A DNA stretch of 64,000 nucleotides from Caballeronia arvi (GTDB lineage Bacteria > Pseudomonadota > Gammaproteobacteria > Burkholderiales > Burkholderiaceae), in assembly GCF_001544695.2 (NCBI RefSeq), contig NZ_FCOM02000018.1:78458-142457 (forward strand), read 5' to 3'. The notes below the pieces were generated by a model. The model saw only the letters and a program-made list of their open reading frames with translations, made no database searches and was not told the origin of the DNA. Made by a program: the position numbers and the translations under genes. Every line of letters begins with the position of its first letter. Positions within the stretch are counted from its first letter, which is position 1. Shown piece after piece: positions 17,490-25,873 of this stretch.

Positions 17490-17585
17490 TGGCGGAAGGC
17501 AGCCGGAGTCGAACCGACCAGAGAGTGTCTGACACCCCCTACCGGGTTTGAAGCCCGGCCGCACCACCGGATACGGATGCCTTCC
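17490..17585 (-). tRNA. selC: tRNA-Sec (selenocysteine tRNA, anticodon UCA)
   Basis: The 96-base gene on the minus strand begins GGAAGGCA and ends UGCCUUCC-GCCA, an eight-base-pair acceptor stem with encoded CCA. The anticodon stem CCGGG/CCCGG closes the loop CUUCAAA, so the anticodon is UCA, which reads UGA. The variable arm is long (GGGGGUGUC...CACUCUC), as in tRNA-Ser-like tRNA-Sec, and the T-arm carries GGUUCGACUCC. SerRS charges it, SelA converts Ser to Sec, and SelB delivers it. It lies downstream of selA, selB and two membrane protein genes on the same strand, close to the formate dehydrogenase that needs it. Confidence 0.96.
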
Positions 17586-17659
17586 TTCGCGACACGCGGT
17601 CACGCGCGCTCATGCCCGTTTGGGAAAGCGACCGGGCGTCCGATTATAACGACGCATCT

Positions 17660-18313
17660 TCATCCGCCGCCATCGCGCGGGCCGGGACCGGATGGACCCG
17701 ACGGCCCCGGACGCGCACGCGGCTCCCGCCGCCGCATCAGCCGATAACAGCAATACAGCAAGGCCACCGCCGCGAGCAGATCGACGACCGTCGCGCCGTG
17801 CGATTCGAGCGCCAGCACCGCGAGATGCAGTTGCCGCTCGAAGAGCGCGCCGCCGAGCGTCCAGAACGACGCCCACGCGACGATGCCCGCCGTATCCCAG
17901 AAGAAAAATGCGAGCGCGGCGATCTGCGTCGTGCCCATCAGCGGCGGCGTGACAAGGCCAAGCCCCGGCACGAACTTCGACAACGCGACGATCGGCGCGC
18001 CGTGCCGCTCGAACAGGTCGCCCGCCGTGCGCATGCCGGTATCGACGGCATACGATCTGCGCGACAGCGCCGCGACGAGCCGCCGCCCGTAGACGCGCCC
18101 CGCCGCGAACCACACGCTGTCGCCGAGCAGCGCGCCGCACAGCGCCGCGAGCAACACGTGCGCAAAGGACAATCGTCCGGTCGCCACGACCGATCCGGCG
18201 AACACGAGCAACGGCGCGGACGGCACGGGCACGCCCAGCCGCGTCAACAGCACGTTCGCGAACACGGCCGCGCCGCCCCACTGCACGATCGCCGACGGCG
18301 GAATCTGGATCAA
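17660..18313 (-). CDS. DedA-family membrane protein
   Basis: This 217-residue inner-membrane protein of the DedA/VTT family shows the family's helices and the motifs RLGVPVPSAPLLVFAG near residue 25, GDSVWFAAGRVYG near 70, and ALSKFVPGLGLVTPPLMG near 112, where DedA proteins usually have FxRFxPxxR; the second Arg is absent here. DedA proteins are linked to undecaprenyl- or phospholipid flipping and membrane homeostasis. The C-terminal tail is a Pro/Gly/Arg-rich stretch. It lies 31 bases after the DedA-PAP2 fusion gene and 74 bases before selC on the same strand, so it may be part of the sel transcript. Confidence 0.85.
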   Translation of the reverse strand: MIQIPPSAIVQWGGAAVFANVLLTRLGVPVPSAPLLVFAGSVVATGRLSFAHVLLAALCGALLGDSVWFAAGRVYGRRLVAALSRRSYAVDTGMRTAGDLFERHGAPIVALSKFVPGLGLVTPPLMGTTQIAALAFFFWDTAGIVAWASFWTLGGALFERQLHLAVLALESHGATVVDLLAAVALLYCCYRLMRRREPRARPGPSGPSGPGPRDGGG

Positions 18314-18344
18314 ACGGCACCTCTCGATCGCTGGCTGCGGTGCT

Positions 18345-20348
18345 TCATTCGGGTTTCGATTCGACGAGCATCACCGGCACGCTCCCACACCCCGCGCTGC
18401 TCGCAATTTCGATGCCGCGCCACGGCGAACTCTCGCCGTGATCGATGACCATCGGATCGACACGCCTGTCCGGTCTCAGCACGTTGAAGGGCCAGGACGG
18501 ACGCCGCAGGCGCTCGTGCACCACCGAGCCGAGCCAGATCGGCGCAGGCGCCGCGCCCGCGCGCTCGCGCACCGCGTAATGCGTCGGCCAGAAGCGCAGC
18601 ACGTCGCGCTCGTCGGCGCCGTGTGCCGAGCGCGCGAACACCAGCGTCGACGGCTCGCCGTTGTTCAGGCGCGGCAGCGCGGGCAGCTCGATGGCGGGCG
18701 CGTTCGGCGACACCACCGACATCACGCTTTTCAGGCTCACATGCGATACCTCGGTCCAGCCGCGCGCGCTCAGTTGCGCGCGAATCTGCACGGGCGTCGC
18801 GGCCCATTGCACGGTGATCGGCTCACGGCGATCGCCTTCCATGCTCGAGCGGTAGCAGGAAAACGTGCGCCACACCGAATCCGTCCATTGAATCGGCGAG
18901 ATGACGATGGTCGACGGCACCGCGCTGTGAGCCTCGGTTTCATCGACCAATTGCAGCGCGACGCTCGCGCAGATCACGGCGAGCACGGCAACCGGCATCA
19001 AAGGCCGGGGCTTCGGTTTGGCCGGATTGCGCCAGACCGCGGTGAGCGCGATCAGAAAAACCCACGCGGCGGCGAGCGCGGCGCTGCCGAGCGCATCGGA
19101 GATAGTGAAGCGGCCGAAGTACAGCCCCGCGAGGCCGACCGCCGTGACGATCGCCGATGTCGCCGTCGCGACGAACACGCCGGTCAGCATGCCGACGCGC
19201 CGCAGCAGGATGAACGCGAGAAAGCCGTAAATCACGACGGTCGCCGCGACATGGCTGCTCGGGAATTCGTGCTCCGTCGGCGCGAAGGAAACGAGGAGCG
19301 GCTCGTGCGCCGTGAAGCGGATCGCGACGACGAGCAACTGCGAGAACGCGATCGCCGCGAGCCAGTACGCGACCGTGCGCCAGCGCCGCTCGAAGCTCAT
19401 CCACACGATGACCATCGCGCCGAGCGCGAGCAGCGTCTGCGTGCTGCCGAGCGTCCCGGCGGCATCGAGGATCGAATCGGTCCAGGTCGAACGGAACGAT
19501 TGCAGCAGCCGGTAGATCGACACATCCACCTGCACGATCGACGCGCCGCGCGCGACGTTCGCGAGCACCGAGAAGAACAGGATCGCCGACGCGAGCAGCA
19601 GCACCGAAATGACGACGATGAGACCCGTCGCCGGATTGCCCGGATCGAGCGCGCGCGCCACGAGCCGCGCGGGCAGGCCGCGGCCCCGCAGCGCCCACGC
19701 GAGCAGCTTTTCGCGCGACACGATGGTCCAGCGCCTCGCGTGCGACACGATCACGCGCGTGAGATTGAACACGACCCAGACGATCGCGGTGACGATGATC
19801 AGGATCACGACGAGGCGGATCGACACCGCGCCCGCCAGTTCGATCGACGCGCCGAACACAACGCCCGGCAGGATATGCGTCGGCGCCCAGATGAGCGCGC
19901 TCAGGATATTGACCACGAGAAAGCGCGTGGCCGTCATGCCGGTGACGCCCGCGACGACCGGCACGACCGCGCGCATCGGCGCCACGAAGCGCGCGAGCAC
20001 GACACTCTTCGCACCGTGTTTATCGAAGTATTTCTTGCCGGCGACGAGCGCGCCGGGATGCGCGCGAAACGGCCACATCTGCGCGATTCTGTCCGCGTAG
20101 CGCTGGCCGAACCAGAAGCTCGCGGCATCGCCGGCGATGGCGCCCGCGATCGCGCAGACGAACACCCAGCCGAGATTCAGCGCACCGGCGCCGACGAGCG
20201 CGCCTGCGATGAACATCGCCGTGCTGCCGGGCACGAACGTACCGATGAACGCGACCGATTCGAGAAACGACGCGAGCAAGACGACCGCGAGCGCCCACTC
20301 CGGGTGGCCCGACAAGAGGTGCAACAGCTGGAAGTAGGAATGCTCCAT
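18345..20348 (-). CDS. DedA-PAP2-LssY three-domain membrane protein, degenerate phosphatase motif
   Basis: This 667-residue protein joins three modules. Residues 1-200 are a DedA/VTT domain (ESVAFIGTFVPGSTAMF and VLARFVAPMRAVVPVVAG, the canonical FxRFxPxxR). Residues ~250-440 are a PAP2 acid-phosphatase-like bundle. Residues ~470-667 are an LssY_C-like soluble domain (SVWRTFSCYRSSMEGDRRE). The PAP2 site is altered: EFPSSHV replaces PSGH, and YFGRFTISDALG lacks the SR-x5-H catalytic His. I infer binding or transport more than lipid phosphatase activity. It starts 47 bases after selB and precedes the second DedA gene. Sec metabolism has no known need for it, so co-transcription may be incidental. 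Confidence 0.85.
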   Translation of the reverse strand: MEHSYFQLLHLLSGHPEWALAVVLLASFLESVAFIGTFVPGSTAMFIAGALVGAGALNLGWVFVCAIAGAIAGDAASFWFGQRYADRIAQMWPFRAHPGALVAGKKYFDKHGAKSVVLARFVAPMRAVVPVVAGVTGMTATRFLVVNILSALIWAPTHILPGVVFGASIELAGAVSIRLVVILIIVTAIVWVVFNLTRVIVSHARRWTIVSREKLLAWALRGRGLPARLVARALDPGNPATGLIVVISVLLLASAILFFSVLANVARGASIVQVDVSIYRLLQSFRSTWTDSILDAAGTLGSTQTLLALGAMVIVWMSFERRWRTVAYWLAAIAFSQLLVVAIRFTAHEPLLVSFAPTEHEFPSSHVAATVVIYGFLAFILLRRVGMLTGVFVATATSAIVTAVGLAGLYFGRFTISDALGSAALAAAWVFLIALTAVWRNPAKPKPRPLMPVAVLAVICASVALQLVDETEAHSAVPSTIVISPIQWTDSVWRTFSCYRSSMEGDRREPITVQWAATPVQIRAQLSARGWTEVSHVSLKSVMSVVSPNAPAIELPALPRLNNGEPSTLVFARSAHGADERDVLRFWPTHYAVRERAGAAPAPIWLGSVVHERLRRPSWPFNVLRPDRRVDPMVIDHGESSPWRGIEIASSAGCGSVPVMLVESKPE

Positions 20349-20395
20349 CGTGATCGGCAGGCGCAGGCGCGCAACGCATGGACGACGCGCAATCG

Positions 20396-22303
20396 TCAGA
20401 CGGACTCGTGCCAGCGGCTATCGGCGCGCAGGAGGTGCAGGTCGCGGTGGAATCGAGTGTACCCAACGCGGTCGAAGAACTCCAAAATCTGTATCGCGCG
20501 TTTGCGGCCGAGCGCGCTGACATCGCGGAAAGCGGCCGCGCCGATCGCACCGCCCTGCGCGCCCGCCGCTTGCGCGACGAGTTGCGCAAGCGCGCCGATC
20601 GATGCGCGCGCGTAAAACAGATCGCGCACGACCTGAAAAACCTCGCCGCGCCGCGCGAGCTTCTTCAAAAGCCTGCGCATCTCGTCCTCGCCGACGCCGT
20701 GCGCGTTCGCCAGATCGCGCACCCACGGCGGATCGAAGCGGCCCGCTTCGAGCGATGCCAGCACCGCGCGAGCCAGCGCCTCTTCCTTTTCGTCGAGCGT
20801 CACCGCATGCGACGGCCTGTGCAGCCACGGCCCGCTCTTCGCGATCGATCCGCTCGCCACCGCGTCATCGACGAGCGCGCGCCACAACGCATCCGGCGCG
20901 AGCGGCGCGGCCATGCGGCGAAGGCGCGCGGCGTCGGGGCCTTGTTCGTCGGGAAAGCGTTCGTGAAAGGCGGCGAGCGCATCCGTCAGACGCGCTTTCA
21001 TCGCATCCCAATGACGCGTTGCAATGTAAAGCGTGTCGTCGTGCGTCGATACCGCGCGCAAGCCTTCGGGCGACAAGGATCGGCCGCACAGATGCTCGAT
21101 CAGCGAGCGTTGCAGGCCATACGGCGCCTGCTCGAACAGCGCATCGGCTCGGCCGGTGTCGAGCATGTCCGTGAGTGCATCGAGCCACGCGCGGCGCTGC
21201 GGCGTGCGGCGGCGTCGCGCGGGCGCGAACGGATCGAGCACGCGCCCGCCGCCGACAGTCCGGTTCGCCTGCGCATTGCGCACGATGAAGCGATCGCCGG
21301 GCAGCGCGCAAACAGGCGACTCGAAGACGAGCTGCACGCGCGCCGCGTGGCCCGCATCGAGCGTATCGGCTTCGAGCAGCGCGACATGCGCCACGCGATG
21401 CGTCGTGCCGAGATGCACGTGCAGCGGCGCCCAGTGCGTGAGCGTCAACTGCGCATCGGCCAGCAGGCTCAATTCGACATCGAGCCGCTCGGACGCGCGC
21501 GCAAGCCGTGCATCGACGATCCAGTCGCCGCGCGCGAGCGCATCCTTGTCGATGCCCGCGAGATTGAGCGCGCAACGCTCGCCCGCGCGGCCCGTCTGCG
21601 CCGCGCGATTCTGCGCGTGAATGCTGCGCACGCGCACGGGCTCGCCTGCGGACCCGCGCGGCGCGAGCGCGAGCATGTCGCCGACGTTCGCGCGCCCCGC
21701 GAACACCGTGCCCGTCGCGATCGTGCCCTGCCCGGTCAGCGTGAACACGCGGTCGACCGCGAGGCGGAAAAAACCGTCGTCCCGGCGCGTGCGCCAGTGC
21801 GCCGCGGCATCGTGCAAATGCGCGTTCAGTGCGACGACGCCCGCATCGCTTTCGCGCGTGGCGTCGGTGTCAAACAGGGGCGCATCGCGCAGCGGACCCT
21901 GCGCGAGCAGCGCCGCGATTTCGGCGTGGACGTCACGCACGCGCTGCGCATCGACGCGATCGCATTTCGTCACCGCGACTGCGCCGCGCGTCACGCCGAG
22001 CAGTTCGAGGATCGCGAGATGCTCGCGCGTTTGCGGCATCACGCCATCGTCGGCGGCGATCACGACGAGCGCGAAGTCGATGCCGCACGCGCCCGCCGTC
22101 ATCGTATGCACGAGTTTTTCGTGGCCGGGCACGTCGATGAAGCCGAGCACGCCGCCGTCGCTCAACGGCACGTACGCGTAGCCCAGTTCGATGGAAATGC
22201 CGCGCGCCTTCTCTTCCTTCAGGCGATCCGTGTCGACGCCCGACAGCGCGCGCACGAGCGTCGTCTTGCCGTGATCGATGTGACCCGCCGTGCCGACGAT
22301 CAT
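20396..22303 (-). CDS. selB: Selenocysteine-specific elongation factor SelB
   Basis: This 635-residue EF-Tu-like GTPase brings Sec-tRNA to UGA codons marked by a SECIS hairpin. GTP motifs are AGHIDHGKTTL (G1), DVPGHEKLV (G3) and TKCDRVD (G4), with GISIELGYAYV in the switch region. After the EF-Tu-like domains, the C-terminal third is the winged-helix array that binds SECIS RNA (for example LARAVLASLEAG...LLKKLARRGEVFQVVRDLFYA). The length suits SelB, and the GTG-free ATG start overlaps the selA stop as ATGA. It works with selC, selA and the formate dehydrogenase genes in this window. Confidence 0.97.
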   Translation of the reverse strand: MIVGTAGHIDHGKTTLVRALSGVDTDRLKEEKARGISIELGYAYVPLSDGGVLGFIDVPGHEKLVHTMTAGACGIDFALVVIAADDGVMPQTREHLAILELLGVTRGAVAVTKCDRVDAQRVRDVHAEIAALLAQGPLRDAPLFDTDATRESDAGVVALNAHLHDAAAHWRTRRDDGFFRLAVDRVFTLTGQGTIATGTVFAGRANVGDMLALAPRGSAGEPVRVRSIHAQNRAAQTGRAGERCALNLAGIDKDALARGDWIVDARLARASERLDVELSLLADAQLTLTHWAPLHVHLGTTHRVAHVALLEADTLDAGHAARVQLVFESPVCALPGDRFIVRNAQANRTVGGGRVLDPFAPARRRRTPQRRAWLDALTDMLDTGRADALFEQAPYGLQRSLIEHLCGRSLSPEGLRAVSTHDDTLYIATRHWDAMKARLTDALAAFHERFPDEQGPDAARLRRMAAPLAPDALWRALVDDAVASGSIAKSGPWLHRPSHAVTLDEKEEALARAVLASLEAGRFDPPWVRDLANAHGVGEDEMRRLLKKLARRGEVFQVVRDLFYARASIGALAQLVAQAAGAQGGAIGAAAFRDVSALGRKRAIQILEFFDRVGYTRFHRDLHLLRADSRWHESV

Positions 22304-23736
22304 TCGGGTGCGTCCAGTTGCGCGATGAACGCGGCTTCGTCGGCTTCTTCGAGGCAGCGCAGATCGAGCCGCAAGGCGTTATCCGCGATGCGTCCGAGCA
22401 CCGGCCGCGGCAAGTCGCGCAGCCGCTTCTCGATGCGGTTCAGGTCGCCGCCCGCGCGCTTGACGCTCGACAGGCGCACGGCGAGTCCATAGCTCGGCAG
22501 GACATCGACGGGCAACGCGCCGCTGCCGATCTGGCTGAACATCGGCTCGGCGCTCACGGTGAACTTATCGCCGATCATGCGTTGCAGCGCGGGCTCGATG
22601 CGCTCGGCAGCGACGCGCATCGCATCGGCGGGACGCGTGAGCAGGCGCAAGGTTGTCAGCCGATCGGCCAGCGTCTCCGGCGTGCGATAGAGACGCAGCA
22701 CCGCTTCGAGCGCCGCGAGCGTCAGCTTGCCGACGCGCAACGCGCGCTTCAGCGGATGCTTCTTGATCTTCGCGATGAGATCCTTGCGTCCGACGATCAA
22801 GCCCGCCTGCGGGCCGCCGAGCAACTTGTCGCCGCTGAAGGTGACGAGATCCGCGCCCGCCGCGACGGTCTCGCGCACCGTCGCTTCGCGCGGCAGGCCC
22901 CATTGCGCGAGATCGACGAGCGTGCCGCTGCCGAGATCCACCGCGACGGGCAGGCCGCGCGTCCTCGCGAGCAGCGCGAGTTCGGCGAGCGTCACTTCCT
23001 TCGTGAAGCCGCTCACCGCGTAGTTGCTGCAATGGACCTTCATCAGAAGCGCGGTCTTCGGGCCGATCGCTTCGTCATAGTCTTTCAGATGCGTGCGGTT
23101 CGTTGTGCCGACTTCGCGCAGCTTCGCGCCCGCTCGGCTCATGATGTCGGGAATGCGGAACGCGCCGCCGATCTCCACCAGTTCGCCGCGCGACACGATC
23201 ACTTCCTTGCGCGATGCGAGCGCCGACAGCGTCAGCAAAACCGCCGCCGCGTTGTTGTTCACGATGGTCGCCGCCTGCGCGCCCGTCAGCTCGCAAATCA
23301 GGCCATTGACGAGATCGTCGCGATCGCCGCGCGCGCCGGTGTCGAGATCGAACTCGAGATTGGCGGGGCGCGTGAGCATCTCCGCGACCGCGCTCACGGC
23401 TTCGTCGGGCAACAGCGCGCGGCCGAGATTCGTATGCAGCACCGTGCCCGTCAGATTGAAGACGCTGCGCACCTTGCTTCGCGTGCGCTTCGCGAGCCCT
23501 GCGCCGACCGATTGTGCGAGCCGCGCATCGCTCAACGCTTCGACGGATGCGCGGCCCGCTTGCGCATCGGCGCGCCAGGCATCGAGCGTCGCGCGCAAGG
23601 TGTCGAGCGTCTGCGTGCGTCCGTAGGCGGCGATCACCGGCTCGAATTCCGCCGATGCCAAAACCCGCTCGACCGATGGCACGCGCGCCATCAATGCGCG
23701 CAGCTCGCCGCCGTCGTTTCCTGTGACGTCGCTCAT
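22300..23736 (-). CDS. selA: L-seryl-tRNA(Sec) selenium transferase SelA
   Basis: This 478-residue PLP enzyme converts Ser-tRNA(Sec) to Sec-tRNA(Sec) with selenophosphate. The PLP Lys is K304 in TFSGDKLLGGPQAG; NLTGTVLHTNLGRA near 95 and HCSNYAVSGF near 235 are family hallmarks. The start at 23736 has GGAAGAAG upstream and overlaps the fdhE stop as ATGA; an earlier in-frame ATG adds 11 unlike residues. The stop overlaps selB in the same way, so fdhE, selA and selB are translationally coupled. The selenophosphate synthetase SelD that it needs is not in this window. Confidence 0.97.
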   Translation of the reverse strand: MSDVTGNDGGELRALMARVPSVERVLASAEFEPVIAAYGRTQTLDTLRATLDAWRADAQAGRASVEALSDARLAQSVGAGLAKRTRSKVRSVFNLTGTVLHTNLGRALLPDEAVSAVAEMLTRPANLEFDLDTGARGDRDDLVNGLICELTGAQAATIVNNNAAAVLLTLSALASRKEVIVSRGELVEIGGAFRIPDIMSRAGAKLREVGTTNRTHLKDYDEAIGPKTALLMKVHCSNYAVSGFTKEVTLAELALLARTRGLPVAVDLGSGTLVDLAQWGLPREATVRETVAAGADLVTFSGDKLLGGPQAGLIVGRKDLIAKIKKHPLKRALRVGKLTLAALEAVLRLYRTPETLADRLTTLRLLTRPADAMRVAAERIEPALQRMIGDKFTVSAEPMFSQIGSGALPVDVLPSYGLAVRLSSVKRAGGDLNRIEKRLRDLPRPVLGRIADNALRLDLRCLEEADEAAFIAQLDAPE

Positions 23737-24749
23737 CGATCTTCTTCCGATTGTTCGGGCCACAGCCACGGATTGGGCGCCGCGCGCCGATAGCCCGCAT
23801 CGCCCATCAGGAGATCGAGCGTGAGGCTCGCGAGGTCATCCGCGTAGGGCTCGAAATCGTAGGCTTTGTCCTGATAGCCGATCTTGCGATACGTGCCGCA
23901 TTCGTCGCACGACTCCGCCTTGAGCGGCGCGCTTTTCGCAGTCGCGGCTTTCTCGCCCTCGTTTTCGTCACCGCTGCCCATTGCGTGATACGCGATGCCT
24001 TTGGTCGAGTCGCAATTCGTGCACTTCGCGCGCACGACGTGGAGTTCCGTCGCACACAGCCCGCATTGCGCATAGCGATAGCCTTCGTAAGCGCCGCCCA
24101 CGCGCACGATGCTCGCGACCGGCACCGAGCCGCAAACGGGGCATACGCCGGGCGCATCGAGATAGGGCACGTCCTTCGTGTCGATGCGGCTCGCGAGATC
24201 GGTCCACACGACCTGCAGCGCGGCCGCGATGAACGGCGCCGCGGCCGGATCGATCTCCGCGAAGCGCAGTGCGAGAATCGCGTCGGCCTGATTGTCGAGC
24301 GCGGCGGCGTCGGTGGCGCGCAGGCGGGCGACGAGTTGCGCGAGCGCGGGCGTCAGCGCGCCCGCGGCCTCGATGCCGTCGAGCAGCATGAAAAGCACGT
24401 CGCGCCAGGCGGGATCGCGCGTATCGGTTAGCGCGGGAATGATCGGCATCGAATGACGCTGATTCAGCTCGATGGATTCGCGCGAGGGCATCGGCGCGCT
24501 GAACCGGGCGAGCACGCGCTGCTGCGCATCGGCGAGCGCGGCCATCAGGCGCAGATAACCGGCGATGGGATTGCCCGCGTCGGCGAGTTGCAGAAGGCGT
24601 GCGGCGCGCGCGGCGAAGACCGTTGCGCGCTCGGGGCTGCGCAGACGCGGAATGGCCGATGGATCGAGCGATTCGATTCGCGCGGCTTCGACTATGCGTT
24701 GGACCACGGGAGGTTCCTCGCGGGGGGTGACTGAGCGTGAATAGGTCAT
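23733..24749 (-). CDS. fdhE: Formate dehydrogenase accessory protein FdhE
   Basis: This 338-residue cytoplasmic chaperone is needed for active formate dehydrogenase. It carries four rubredoxin-like CxxC pairs in order in the C-terminal half: CPVC (in CPVCGSVPVAS), CGLC, CTNC and CDEC, which bind iron. GYRYAQCGLCATELHVVRAKC and the PYADDLASLTLDLLM tail match the family. The ATG at 24749 has no clear ribosome site, so the start is less secure than the body. It overlaps selA by ATGA. It follows the FDH structural genes, but a 473-base gap with an opposite-strand antitoxin gene separates them. Confidence 0.95.
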   Translation of the reverse strand: MTYSRSVTPREEPPVVQRIVEAARIESLDPSAIPRLRSPERATVFAARAARLLQLADAGNPIAGYLRLMAALADAQQRVLARFSAPMPSRESIELNQRHSMPIIPALTDTRDPAWRDVLFMLLDGIEAAGALTPALAQLVARLRATDAAALDNQADAILALRFAEIDPAAAPFIAAALQVVWTDLASRIDTKDVPYLDAPGVCPVCGSVPVASIVRVGGAYEGYRYAQCGLCATELHVVRAKCTNCDSTKGIAYHAMGSGDENEGEKAATAKSAPLKAESCDECGTYRKIGYQDKAYDFEPYADDLASLTLDLLMGDAGYRRAAPNPWLWPEQSEEDR

Positions 24750-24918
24750 GCAAGCGCAGGACTGATTCGCTCCGCTTCAATGACCGATACTGAGGCAATC
24801 AAGCATATATCAGCATATTGCTGCGTGCCTGAATCGATCAATCTGAACCTACCGCGCACGACGCGAACCTGACCATTGAGTTCCTTGTCCAATGCGTCGA
24901 TCCAAGGAGATGACGCAG

Positions 24919-25179
24919 ATGAAAATATTTGTTCAAAGTTTTGAAGATCACGTAGTGCTTTGCCTTCCACAATCGTTGCTTGAAAAGGCCCGACTTCAGA
25001 TCGGCGATGCGTTGATCGTAGATGTACGACCCGAAGGTATCCTTCTAAGACCAACGCGACCGAAATATTCCTTGGAAGAACTCATCGCGAAGTGCGATTT
25101 GCATGCGCCGGCCCCTGACGGTGTAGATGAATGGATCAATGTGGGAACAATAGGTCACGAGCTTTCTCTCGCCCGGTGA
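24919..25179 (+). CDS. MazE/AbrB-type antitoxin, orphan
   Basis: This 86-residue protein has an N-terminal SpoVT/AbrB swapped-hairpin DNA-binding domain (LPQSLLEKARLQIGDALIVDV) and a C-terminal toxin-binding tail YSLEELIAKCDLH...DEWINVG typical of MazE/PemI/ChpI antitoxins. The start at 24919 has AAGGAG nine bases upstream. No MazF-like toxin gene lies on either side: the next 43 bases lead directly to the 3' end of the formate dehydrogenase gamma gene. The surrounding ~300 bases are AT-richer than the flanks. This is probably the remnant of an inserted toxin-antitoxin pair, or a stand-alone regulator. Confidence 0.75.
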   Translation: MKIFVQSFEDHVVLCLPQSLLEKARLQIGDALIVDVRPEGILLRPTRPKYSLEELIAKCDLHAPAPDGVDEWINVGTIGHELSLAR

Positions 25180-25222
25180 GGATTGGCGAATCAGGCCCGA
25201 AAGCCTCTCATATCCATCACCC

Positions 25223-25873
25223 CTACTTCCCGATCACATCCCTGAACCACCGCGGATGATGCTTGCGCGCCCATCCATACGTGACCGTGCCGCGCACCAT
25301 CGCACCGATCGATCCTTTCACCCATAGCCCCGCGTAGACGTGGATGATGATCGTCAGGATCAGCACGAATGCTGTCGCCGCATGCACGACCGACGCCAGG
25401 CGAATCACGGTAACCGGAAAGTAGAACGCGAAATACGCGCGCCACATCACGATGCCGCTCAGCAACAGCAGAATCAGGCTCACGAACATCACGAAGAAAA
25501 CGAGCTTCTGCCCGGCGTTGTATTTGCCGATCGCCGGCAAGCGGTCTTCGCGATTGGCGAGCACGTCGTTCATCTGCTTCATCCACTGGACATCGCTCTT
25601 GTCCAGATAGTTGTGATGCCAGAAGCGCAGCGCGAGGATCATGAACGAGATGAACATCACGCAGCCGACGAACGGATGCAGGATGCGCGTCCACTGCCCG
25701 CCGCCGAATATCGCGTAAAGCCATGACATCGACGGATGAAACATCGCGAGCCCGGAGAGCGCCAGCAGCACGAACGTGATCGCCGTGATCCAGTGATTCG
25801 TGCGCTCGTTCGGCGTGTAGCGCACGATCAGACGATGACCCTTCACGTCACGCAGTTCGCTATCGTGTTTCAT
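25223..25873 (-). CDS. fdoI: Formate dehydrogenase gamma subunit, cytochrome b556
   Basis: This 216-residue integral membrane diheme cytochrome b passes electrons from the FeS subunit to quinone. It has four membrane helices, with heme/quinone histidines in ERTNHWITAITFV, ILHPFVGCVMF, FWHHNYL, VVHAATAFVLI and IIHVYAGLW. The start at 25873 has AGGAGCG nine bases upstream and overlaps the beta gene by 14 bases; a longer frame would add 44 basic residues with no sense in the family. It is the third and last structural gene of the formate dehydrogenase operon. The symbol fdoI or fdnI depends on naming practice. Confidence 0.93.
   Translation of the reverse strand: MKHDSELRDVKGHRLIVRYTPNERTNHWITAITFVLLALSGLAMFHPSMSWLYAIFGGGQWTRILHPFVGCVMFISFMILALRFWHHNYLDKSDVQWMKQMNDVLANREDRLPAIGKYNAGQKLVFFVMFVSLILLLLSGIVMWRAYFAFYFPVTVIRLASVVHAATAFVLILTIIIHVYAGLWVKGSIGAMVRGTVTYGWARKHHPRWFRDVIGK

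Noticed and set aside
17490..17585. tRNA-Ser because of the long variable arm
   Set aside because: The acceptor stem is eight base pairs and the anticodon is UCA on a UGA-reading tRNA of Sec type; the locus carries selA and selB.
18438..20615. Long plus-strand frame opposite the DedA/PAP2/LssY gene
   Set aside because: Arg/His/Asp-rich shadow; the minus-strand frame has clear membrane domains.
20378..22492. Long plus-strand frame opposite selB (and a similar one, 22318-23793, opposite selA)
   Set aside because: Composition is Arg/Ala-rich with no motif; these are antisense shadows of high-GC genes.
24746..25054. Minus-strand 102-residue frame overlapping the antitoxin gene
   Set aside because: It overlaps the antitoxin fully, has no ribosome site and no recognisable motif; the antitoxin explains the region.
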